NCBI GenBank assembly: GCA_051294375.1
Contig: CM119264.1
Location: 2,833,575-2,897,574 of the forward strand
Direction of reading: 5' to 3'
From: Paraspadella gotoi
Taxonomy: Eukaryota > Chaetognatha
Length of the DNA: 64,000 bases
Shown here: positions 24,668-35,600 of the stretch, piece after piece
Position numbering within the stretch: position 1 is the first letter of the stretch
Layout of the letters: each line of letters opens with the position of its first letter
Notes under the pieces: model-generated
Database searches by the model: none
Seen by the model: the letters and a program-made list of their open reading frames with translations, nothing else
Told to the model about the DNA's origin: nothing
Position numbers and translations under genes: made by a program

Positions 24668-25439
24668 GATTCACTTCTCCCGGTCTGACGTCGCGGAAAA
24701 AAAAAATACTAAACCTATTCCAAGAGAAAGAGACAGTAAAAAGGATACCTAAGTCCTAAGAGTTTTATCGAGGATAAAGGAATCAACTTTCGATATTTTC
24801 TTTCGGACCTTAATCATTCTGTTTTAAATAGCCTAGAGAACTAAAGATATTTTTAATCGCTTTAGCATAAAAAAAACAAAAAAACAAATTAACAAAAAAC
24901 ATTTCATTCTATTCCGTTACATTTAATTCCAATTTCCATTCCAACAAAACAGAACTAGTCGAAAAACTATTAATCTAATTTGCATATTGCAGTGTTTGTT
25001 CCTATTGAGTCTATTTATTTTCAAATCAATGTAAAGTTCTAAAAATAATTTTTCAATAAGTTAGTCTATTGCACACAGGTATTGGCTCTGTTTTGTGCAC
25101 GTCTAGAACAGATTTAATGATTTAAATATGTATGATAAAGTTTTATATCGTCTTTATGTGATAATTTCTTCCTTTGCTATATTATAAAATTATCGAAAAT
25201 TTTTATTAGACCGACCGAAAAGTGTGACTTTCTTATCACGTGTATTCTTCTTTGGAGTGCTATTTTAGCATGTTTTAATGATTTATAGTTTTTATGTTGA
25301 AACAAGTAACAATCTTTCATATTATTTCGTGAATAAATTACCCCGTGCCCCTTCGCGAGTAAATGCTTCTTCCCTGTAATCAAAAACACGCTTAGAATAG
25401 CCTTTCTTCATTAATTTTACTATGACAATTTGGTAACAA

Positions 25440-25825
25440 CCAAATATAAAAATTATCCATTATTTAATAAATAAGCTATCTTGCCCCTGACTTTGGACAG
25501 GCTTTGGTGGTTTAAGGCCTCCATCACTCTTACAAGATAATGAATAGCAGGTCCCTGCAAGCTTTCAATCAAGACTCTCTCACAGTCTCGTTATTCACTC
25601 CCATAGTACCTGGCTTCCCTATCAATGAAGTAAAATATTTCAAAGAATGTTTCAATTGTATGAAAAGACCACTCCCTTAAGTATTAGATCGGGGAATACT
25701 TATTGTACTCCGCACTAGCATCAAAATACAAGGAGCTGAATTTTATGAAATTGGTACAACCAATATAAAAGCTATCTTGCCACTGACTTTGGACAGGCTT
25801 TGTGGTTTAAGGTGGTTTAAGGTGG
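25440..25825 (-). repeat. Dispersed repeat with fixed 3-prime end, copy A
   Basis: This is the reverse complement of the family best seen at 26640-27055. It shares the CAAAGTCAGGGGCAAGATAG segment and the terminus TATTGGTTGTACCAATTTCA. A second partial unit begins straight after the first (about 25769-25825), giving a head-to-tail arrangement. Confidence 0.7.
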
Positions 25826-25934
25826 TTTAACACACAACGGGGTATAAGCTTGGTTTATCAGCTTTTTATTAGCAAATTAAAACCTAAATTATAACGTCAC
25901 CCTATTTACGTGTTGAATTTTTTAAATCTTTATA

Positions 25935-26165
25935 CAGGATCCGCACGCTCTTTTGGAAATATATTTGAGTCTTTATTACCTGAAAACCATTGTATGTTGA
26001 TTAAAACAGAAAACATTTTTGAAAAACATTTGTCTTAACTTAACACTCAAAAAGTTAAAAAATATTTTTATGGATAATAACCTAATTATAATTTCTTATT
26101 TTTCTTTCCAAGTGATGAGAAGATTAACTCAGCTTAATCAATAGTCATACTTTGGACCCACTTTG
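25935..26165. mobile_element. Truncated copy of the TIR element
   Basis: It starts TA|CAGGATCCGCACGCTCTTTT, close to the left TIR at 18328. It shares the CTCAAAAAGTTAAAAAATAT and GAAGATTAACTCAGCTTA blocks with that element, then the similarity stops near 26165. No right TIR is visible. Confidence 0.6.
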
Positions 26166-26639
26166 TCGCCGTCGCGAGTGACGCCGAGACCCTTTGTCAG
26201 CGAGGGTTTCAGCCCCTTTGTCACTTCCTCCGTCAGTTATCCACAAGTCCATTGAAAGTGTCTGTGGTCGAAGTGTGGGAATCCATAAGTCTATTGCCCA
26301 CGTGACATGTCGTCATGATCTGCTACAAGTGGTGACAAAACGTGACTGAGTGACAACCTGCCTCATGTCCCCGTAAAAAGGCCGTTTTGGGATGGGCTGA
26401 AGTCTCACTGTGACTGGTCTCTCTGTGAAACGTGAAATGGTAAAGAGCATAGAAAGAAGCACACAGATAGACTTGAGCAGAAAAAATGTAGAAAACGAAA
26501 GATGATTAGTAAAATGAACAGATGAGCAACGGCATCTCACAACAAGTAGTAATATTTATCTGTTAGAATATCTATATGTTTTGATTATTTTATTAAGGTA
26601 CTAAATATCAACAAACGCCAAGTGGATAAGATATTTATA

Positions 26640-27055
26640 TACATTTATTTATTTGTCCAAAGTCAGGGGCAAGATAGCTTATTTATTAAATGAATGGATA
26701 ATTTTATATTGGTTGTACCAATTTCATAAAATTCAGCTCCTTGTATTTTGATGCTAGTGCGGAGTACAATAAGTATTCCCGATCTAATACTTATGGGAGT
26801 GGTCTTTTCATACAATTGAAACATTCTTTGAAATATTTTCCACTTCATTGATAGGGAAGCCAGGTAATCTGGGAGTGAATAGGCGAGACTGTGAGAGAGT
26901 CTTGATTGAAAGCTTGCAGGGACCTGCTATGTCATTATCTTGTAAGAGTGATGGAGGCCTTAAACCACCAAAGCCTGTCCAAAGTCAGGGGCAAGATAGC
27001 TTATTTATTAAATGAATGGATAATTTTTATATTGGTTGTACCAATTTCATATATT
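26640..27055 (+). repeat. Dispersed repeat with fixed 3-prime end, copy B
   Basis: The most complete copy. A ~75-base segment (CAAAGTCAGGGGCAAGATAG through GGTTGTACCAATTTCAT) occurs at both ends (about 26657-26733 and 26978-27052) as direct repeats around a ~245-base body. Shorter copies end at the same GGTTGTACCAATTTCAT point at about 36865-37112, 40945-40974, 42340-42378, 46630-46800 and 46990-47110. A reversed copy lies at 53933-54370. Their left ends vary. The 3-prime end contains a 6-bp hairpin, ATTGGT-TGT-ACCAAT. Confidence 0.75.
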
Positions 27056-28159
27056 TGTAGTTTCGAACCTTTAACCTCGCATCCACGAGCTAAGGCTCAG
27101 ACAATTTCGCTACTTTGGCATTTAGTTATTCTACATTTGGAAACTTATATATTAATTTATATATATATTTATATATATTTACTACTTGATCTTTTGTTAT
27201 TACAAACAAAGAAACATTGCAAATCTCATTCAAATCTCATTTCAATCAGCTGATTCTATTGTTACCAATTCCAAACATGATTCCATCTGGCTTAGAAATT
27301 GGATTAATTTATTATTCATCACATTGTTACTGTTTGTTAATAATAATCTTTATTTTTAATTTTACATTGTTTTTCAATATAGATATTACAGATACTTGCT
27401 GGCAAAAGTAACTGGAATATCTATATGCTTTGATTATTTTATTAAGGTCTGATTTTAAACAATAACCAAGCAAGTTGGTTTAGACTCTTTTACAAGCAGC
27501 TTGGCGAACATTCACGGAGCCACGCTCGCCGGCGCCACTTCCGGTTCAATATCTTCAGACGTTGGATGGCGTTACGTCAAGGCAACGAGAACTTCTTACG
27601 CCATCTACATATTTATATATATATATTTATAAACATTACGGCGCCTGCGATCCCGGTCTTCAGCAGGGTTTTTCTCCCGACGTCTTCTCCCTCTCCGCTA
27701 GATTGAGGAGGGGGTTCTTTTCACAAAGAATCCGGGTATACATCCAAGAGAAAAGATGACTCAATAAAAAGCAACAACAAGACAATGGTTAATTGGTTAT
27801 AGTATAACCTATACCCTCGCAGAGTAGAAGTACGTCTCGCAAATTGTGAAAATACGTCATAATCAATATAAATACTTAAAAAGGCGATTTTATTTTACCC
27901 TAATCGCTCATCCGTTGCCTTTTGTTTCTCGCGCTCTTCTCTTCGCGGATTGCTCTTCTGTCCGACAGCAGCGCCGCTTCCTCTCGCTGGCCGCGCCCTC
28001 CGCGCCCTCCGCGCTCGACGCGTCCGCATCGCACGGGCAGACAACGCGCTATGTGATTATTTTGAGGCTCTCGCTCTCTCTATCTCTCTCTTTCTCTCCT
28101 CTTTTTCCCTGGCTGGCTTGCTCTCTTCCCATCTCTCTCGCCATCACAAGTGAAAAATA

Positions 28160-28165
28160 ATCTCT

Positions 28166-28198
<33 letters not shown>

Positions 28199-28293
28199 TC
28201 TCTCTTTCTCTCTCTCTCTTTTTTGAGTTAAATTTTCGATGAAAATCTCGGCTCACGAATCGAATTGGTTCTTGGCTTTGGCGAGGTTTCCTG

Positions 28294-28384
<91 letters not shown>
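28160..28384. repeat. (CT)n microsatellites upstream of the Encore-type gene
   Basis: CT runs at 28160-28222 and 28298-28384 are separated by a short unique stretch. (CT)n/(GA)n upstream of genes can act as GAGA-factor-type sites in arthropods, but that role is only a possibility here. Confidence 0.8.
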
Positions 28385-28386
<2 letters not shown>

Positions 28387-29353
28387 CACCGATTCCTTTT
28401 TTTTCCCCCCCTTTCTTTTTTTTCTCCTTTAGTCTCCGCGGGCGAGGCGGTACAGTACACGTGCACTCTCTGTAGCTCCTCGACCAAGCAACCAGTTCCT
28501 TCAGCTTGTAAACAAAAGCTTGTATAACACTGTACGCCCTTGCTTGTGTTTTTACTTTTATAATTTATTTGTGAAGATCGAAATTTTTCAGTTTTGTGCG
28601 TTCGCGTACGAACGAAGCATCCTTGAATTTCTCGCTCTAAAAACTCGCGAGGTTTTTTTTTAAAAAAAGCATAAATTTAGTAAAAAAAAAACTTTTTTCC
28701 CCCCGCGTGATTTCGTGGATGAAGGTGTGGTTAAGCGTGAGTGGATGGAGGCCATCATCGCCCGCAATCACGGATCACGGATCTTTTTTCTTCCTTCATC
28801 CATTAATCCTCGTCGGGATTTTCTCCTCACTGGTGTGGCGGTCGAACTCTTCTGTTCACGCGCTTTATTAAAATCATAGTTTAAATTTAAGTTTGTTTAT
28901 ATCCTCATAAAAAGTTGAAATAGCCCTGAGATCAATAAGCCCACATCTTTAAAATTAAATTTACCAACACTGAATTTTAAAAGAACTTAATTTAAGGTAG
29001 TATTACATTAACTGCACTATAATAAATTTTATTTGCACTCTATTAATTTCATATAATTTTTTTTCAAGGGAAACCTAATTTTTTTAATAATCCTGAATGT
29101 AACTTAGACCATGATCCGTTGCCAAGGCAAGGCAATTTAATAAAATGAAAATAATTCATGATCGAAAAACTGGCAAAAAAAAACTTATTCGGAATAACGG
29201 GGAAACATTATTCGCGAATCTTGACCAATGACCATAGATTTCTGCCTCAAACCACCAACGGGGCGAAGTCTTAATCAATCATCACCCTGACCATTTTGGA
29301 ATAGGTCCATCAGACTGATCAGTGGCAGTAGATTCTTAATCGTGAAATCACAG

Positions 29354-29575
29354 ATCCAATCTTCTTCGTCTTATCTACGAGTGAGAATCCACTGTGCGCC
29401 GACCTTCTCGACCGCCTCGTCCGCCGGCGGAGAACCGCGTAAGGCGGCCTCGTCCGCGGCGTGGGCGCGCCGACGGAGGGGGCAGACAACGCCTCCAAAC
29501 ACCACGGCCACCTCGAGGCTTTCGTCCGCGGAGTCGTCGAAATCTTCCCGAAAGAGGAACACAGATAATTGCCGG
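29354..29575 (+). other. Possible 5-prime exon of the Encore-type gene
   Basis: A GC-rich segment in AT-rich DNA. It is preceded by ATCACAG and followed by a donor (GTGAGA at 29576). If spliced to the next acceptor (exon start 29629), one frame stays open through the junction into the ATG at 29639, but that frame has an upstream stop (TGA at 29382). The exon is therefore best read as 5-prime UTR, or as coding with an unseen start. Frames on both strands are open because of its composition, so coding status is undecided. Confidence 0.35.
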
Positions 29576-29638
29576 GTGAGATATTGAATCTAACAGTTAT
29601 GCATTTTATTGAGTGAATTACGATTCAGATTTGTTAAA

Positions 29639-32600
29639 ATGTTTCCTTATAATTATAAAGACGTTGATGGAACGACGACGTCTGCCATGGATCAGACTGT
29701 GAATAATCAGAAAGAGGGAAAGCACACTCGTCCGCGGATCGAACCGGGTAATACAAGTGATACACCCCAAAGTTTTATTATGGTGAAATGATAATATTAA
29801 TAAAAAAAAACGATAGTTATTATAATGAGTTTACGACTCCGTTTGCTCGACTACTATCAGGGCAAGAAGCTCCCTCCACCTCCACCTCGGCGTCGACTGC
29901 CAGCTTCGCAGACTCCGCATCAGGGGTTGCAGGAACGTCCTCAGCCGCCCCCGCAGCGGAGCCGCCCCCCACGGGCCCAGCCGTGCTGGTTCCATGCCAG
30001 GTCGCCTCCTCCGTCGGCTCCTCTGCGCCGCCTCTTCCCAAATCTCGAAGCGGCGGAAATCTCGTCAGACAAAGAAGTGGAGACAGTCACGTTCCGTCGA
30101 CGCCGGCTTCCGGTGGCGGCGGTTCGATCCACCTGGTCCGTGGAACGACAGCCATAGGAATTAGCGGGTGGATGATGAGCGGCGCTCAGCAAGCCGGGTC
30201 TTCGATCGCCCCCTCTGTCCCCTCCGCCGGCTCCGTGCCGCAACCGCAAACCTCCAGTCTAGTGACGGGTCAGGCGAGAAAACAGTTGGGCAAGCAGAGA
30301 AACATGGCCAAGCAAAAAAGCCTCGACGGGCAGGGAAGTTCCGGGGCTTCCACATCCTTTGGTGTTGGCGGAGTGTATGGAGGCAGGAAAGCGCTGAGGA
30401 AGCAGGTCTCTCTCCCAACCGAAATTGAGAGGGGGTGCTCTCATCGGGTCACCGCTTCCAGGTAAAGGGGGAAATTATGAATTAATTTGCATGGGATATA
30501 TATAAACTAGGTAATATTTGATATCAAGCTCATTTATCTTTCCATTCTTTCTCAGCTCTCCCGCCAACACCGTTAAATTCACCGGCGGCGCCTCGTCCGA
30601 TTCCCTCGAGACTCCCCCAGGCACGGAGCGTGCCACGCCCACCGGAGCGCCGTCTCCGCAGGACGAGACGGCGGGGACGCCCTCTACACCGCAGGCCTCG
30701 GCCAAGCCGCGTCTGTCTCAACCGCAGATCTCTATCGATCCTCCGGACAGCGAACCGGAGGAAGAAGGTATGGAGCCGTCGTCTCCGGACGACGACTCGC
30801 CCGTTTTCTGGTCCTGGCAAAAGTCCCTCTCTTTCATAGATCAAGTCCTGGCGAGAAGCAAAGGAGGTAAGAGTCCCGTAAGAAACTCACCTTTCCTTTT
30901 TTTTTCTCTCTCACTCGCGTCTTTGATTCGAGAGAGAAGCAGCTATATGACGAAATTTTTGACTGCGGTTTTTTGTCTATTGGAGAAAAAAAAATAGTCT
31001 TATTCAATCACGAGACGGCTTTTTTCTGAAATTTAAAAGGAATTCTTTATTTCCATATAATTAGAACAACAACGTTTCTTATAATGGACAAGTTGGTCGA
31101 ATAAAAACAGTTGAGTTGGTTATACTAGCCATAGCCGATGAAATTTAAATGCTAATGTATACAGCGTTAAAATAATCTGTCATGAGCATATTAAATATTA
31201 AAATATTTTTTGTCAAAAATGCTTTTTTCTGAGGGTACTAGCCTAATTAAAATTATTGTATTACTATATAAAGAAAAACTTTTTTTTTTAAATCTAAAAT
31301 TTTTTTTGGATGGATTCTGATAGAGAATAAAACAAGAAATATATTTACAGCTTTTAAAAATTCTTGCGTTTTTTCAGTAAAAATCTAAATCTAATAAAAT
31401 CATCGAAAGATGATGATAATGATGACGATTTTTTATGGTTTTTCTTTTTTTGACCTACTTATCATAAAATATTTAAAAAAGAATTATACTTTGTGTAGAA
31501 ACCTTTTTATGGTCTTAAAATTTAAAATTTCTCCAAAAAAGTTTTGGCCTTTCCTATCTATAAATAAATATTAAAAAATTAATTACTAGAGCCATATGAG
31601 AAATTTTTTGTCCATTGAAAGTATACTTAAAATTGTATAAATTTTCGTTTGAGCATATACTCACTTTATATTTTTGACTCACCCAACTGAGTGCGGCTAC
31701 CCCTAATTACACGCTCGAAGATGAAGATTCGCAGTCAAATATTTCAGATTCAAAAATAATGTTAAAAACTAGCCTATAATTTTTTTTTTAAATCACGAGA
31801 ATCCAACGTTTCCGCGACTCTTTCCTCCTCCGGCCATTTCTCTCGCTGGGAAGTGAAAAGGGTGGGGTTGTGACCGGGGTGAGGTATTTAATTGCCGTGA
31901 CAATGCCTTGTGATGCGGGGTGATCTCCTTGCCGTAATTTGAAGTGATCCTTGCAGATTGGTTTGATCTTTTTTTTTAATGGGCGATCGTGGAAAATTGA
32001 CTTCTCCTTTCGCTCGCCCGGTGGTGGAAATGATGGATTTTTGTGAAATGTGGTTTCTGCGTGGCGGCGTCGACGATCTGTGTTTTTAGTTAATGGGAAA
32101 GATTTTTTCTCAAAATGAAAAGTCACAATTCACCAGCTCATGCCTAATTGCAGATGCCTTTAGACTCTTAGTAGCACTAGTGTTACCGTGAACCATATTT
32201 GAAATCCATCAAATGCTAAATGGCTTTTGTTTTTACTTTTCACCACTGTCTTTAAATATCTTTCCGTCCCCTATTCTCCACTTATATTTTCCTACCATCG
32301 CTCTATCCCTTTCTCCCCCACCCTTATCTCCCACAACGTCGACCTCAGCCGTCCCTCCGATGACGATTCGAATGACGCGCATGTCTTCGCAAGGCGCCGC
32401 CGGCGGCGGGAAGCGTCTTCTCGTGCGCAGCGAGGCGATTCGCGACGACACGTCCCCTCCGCCGCCAACTCTGATGGGCGCCTCCCACGAGGGCGACGGA
32501 GATGCGGCCGCTGATGGCGGCGAAGGTTAGTGAAGCAAGAATTCTGCTTTACGACCCCGCTCCCCCCTTTCTCGAATAGAATCTCCCGTATTTTTTATCC

Positions 32601-35600
32601 CAGGATCGCGCGCGGAGACTGCGACGACGGCGCCCGTTGGCGTGGCGGCGTTGACGCCGGGCGCGTCGCCATCGACGCTGTCCCCGGATGCAGCGCTCGT
32701 CGTCGACCCTGGAACGAGCCATCGGCGAGCGCAGTTCCTCAAACAACACTCGTCGCAGCAGAGCGACGATTCGTCTCACTCTGCCGGCGGGTAAGTCGAA
32801 AACGAAATGGTAACGTAACGAAACTTTGTTTCGTCCTGTTGTCTGTAGAATGTAGATACTGGAGACGTTGCTAGACCTATCCTAAATAATTCGAAAGTTA
32901 TTAGAACACGAAACACGAAAAGAACACGAATTTATTTTTTACAATTCAAAACAAACAATGAGATAATGATTCAACAGCACCCGGCCCAAGTTTGAGCGAA
33001 AGATCGAAAGCAAACTTTGACGTTGACCCTCAATCCCTCGAATCCGTCGAAGAAACATGAGACTCCGTTTTTGTCAAAGAAAACTAATTGATCTTTAAAG
33101 AACACTGCGGCAGCAATGGCAAAGACAGAGGCGGGTAGTTTGGTCCGAGGTCGAATCTTGGACGAACTAAGGTCGGACCAGACTGGGTCGTAGTCAAACG
33201 CCTGGAAAAAAAGTGGAGGCGACGGAATTCGAAACGAGGGGGGGAATAGGGCTCCGGTGTTCTGCCACCGTTTTTCCTCGTGATTACCGAGTCACGAGTC
33301 AGCAAAACGGTTCCAAGGTTCGTGTCTCGAAAGGCCGTCGTTATTTCAAGGTCATTTGACATTGGTTCCTTGGATTGAAAATGGAAGTTCTCGCGTCTCA
33401 TGGAAGTGGAGATACTGAAAACCAAGATGCTGCCTTTGACGAAGACGAGGAGCTTATTGAGGTCGCAGAAAGGAACCACGCCTGAAGAGTGAAGATGAAT
33501 TAAGTACGGGTTGAAAACGGGTTCTGATTTATAAGTCAACACAGGGAAACTTTACTCTTCTCTTAAAAAATAAATGACAGGAAAATTCATCACTTTGCCA
33601 CACTTTTACCCTGAACTTCTTTCCAGTCATACGATGCGTCTTGCAAATTTAATAATTTTTTGACGTCTTCAGGGCCGACCACCCAGTTTCCCAAAAAACC
33701 TGTTGCAGTCTGGTTATTATTGCATGAATGGCATAATAATACAACAAAAAAGTTACCTTTCCTTTGAAACAAATACCAATACCATTTATTTTTTGTCCTG
33801 TCTTTAAATAACATAAAGAATGCATCAACCACTTGGCAGGAAGGAAATACAAACTGGATCTCGCGATGCTTTGCATTTGCACTACAAGCGAAATAAATTA
33901 AAAGATTAAAGTCTTCCCATTTTGCATAGAAATGTTACTTTATTAAATTATTTAGTAACTTGCAAAATTCCCTCGCCATTCTTTTCATTCCTCTAGGACG
34001 TTTTAGCCGCATGTATTTTTCTCTGTTTTTTCGGCAAGAATTTGGAGTTGAGCAGCCGAGAAAATGAGAATTCCAATTCGTTGAGCAAGATGTCGAGAAG
34101 TCACTACGTCCCTTGATTATTTTGCAATAAAATCCTGCCTGAGAGCAATTGACATGCGTGTACAGATTCATCTGAAATTTCCTTCTGAAACTCGTTATAT
34201 TAACTTTTGTAAGCGCGATGATATATTCCTTCATGCCGTTTTTTTGGAAAGAATAAGTATTAAAGCTTGAAACAATAGTGTAGCTCCTGTCCAGCTGAAA
34301 TAATACTTGCTTTAACCTTAGCAAGTAGGGAATTCTTAGCTTTGAAGTGTGAATAATTGTTATAATTTAGTCGGAAAATTAAGATTTTATATTTTCTTAA
34401 AATCTTAAAATTCATTTTTATTCTCTGAAGTACCTTTTAATATCATTGCTGATTTGAATTCCCGGATGCTTAAAATTTCTGTTCTCGATTTTTTTCTCTC
34501 CTTTTTCTTCAGTTATGAAAATAACTTCATCCATGAAATGAAACGCAGAGTGGACAGTCGCTGGGGAATAATATTAATTTTATTGTTGCTTCCTGATATT
34601 TTTGAGGCGAGAATTATACAATTTATTGCCTGCTGAGTTCAAATTCCAGTTTGAGATAGGCTTATGTTTTCCTATTAATCCGTAGGGCTTTTTCAATGTA
34701 TCATACTTCCAGTAATACCCATTTTGGGTGAACAAGTATGTAAGTGACCAAGAATGAATAGAAAGAACTGCAGAAACCATTCCTAAAAAAATTTATTTTA
34801 GTTAATGAAATATTTCAGACAGCAGCACATTTCACATTTTATTTACCTTCAAATTCTGGAAAGTCGTCCTGTATTAACTTAGGATATCCTGATGCCGGTG
34901 TATTGTAATATAACTTTATCAAAGTGTTTGTTTTACCAAACAGAATCGTGGATTTATCACCCATTATTTCTAACCCATAAGCCAAGTTTTCCATCGAGCT
35001 CTCGCACACATTTAACATTGATTTCTTTGTTCGGTATAATCTTTCATCAGAAATACCTGTAAGGGCAGTTTTATTGAGCGACTTAATGTGATGTTCCATT
35101 TATTCGCTCATTCGCCACCTTTTTTGTCGTCGTCGTGTAGCTCAGTACCGTAATAAGCAGATCTGGAGTTTTATTAAGGAGCTTTGGGTATCCGTACATT
35201 TTTTTGGCAAAAGCTATAATTTTACCTGTCGTACATAGGCCACATGATAGATCCCCTAATTTCCGAATGATTTAAACCAAGGGCGTGGCCAATCTCATGT
35301 GTCGCGACCGGAAGCAACGAAGTCGCGTATCTCCTGTTGCGACGATCTCCCGTCCAGACTTCGTCGTCATCCAAATGGAGGTTCCCGCACAAGTGATTTC
35401 CCAAACCTAGTTTGAACTCTCATGATAACTCGTGAAAATATTTTCATTGCTCAAATTGGTTGAACTATTTAACAAGGATAGAAAGCGTGGGCAAGTATTC
35501 CGCCGCGCCCGTCGAACGCTCGTTTTCCTTGATCCCCGTGCTCTCCAGTTTCCCATCTGATGTTTATATCAGCCCTCTCGCCTGCGGTTCCAATCTCCGT

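Larger units (their letters stand above)
24668..28840. other. Intergenic DNA between the minus-strand gene and the Encore-type gene
   Basis: Apart from the repeats listed separately, I see no gene. A GC-rich patch at about 27490-27680 contains inverted GATGGCGT/ACGCCATC arms. A CpG-rich patch at about 27900-28040 and long (CT)n tracts (28160-28384) precede the Encore-type gene and may be promoter DNA. This is an inference from composition only. Confidence 0.5.

Noticed and set aside
33935-34160. Extension of a minus-strand frame past metalloproteinase exon 10
   Set aside because: The frame is open by chance through an intron. Splicing at 34164 to 33881 keeps phase and restores hemopexin-like sequence, whereas the extension is unlike the family.
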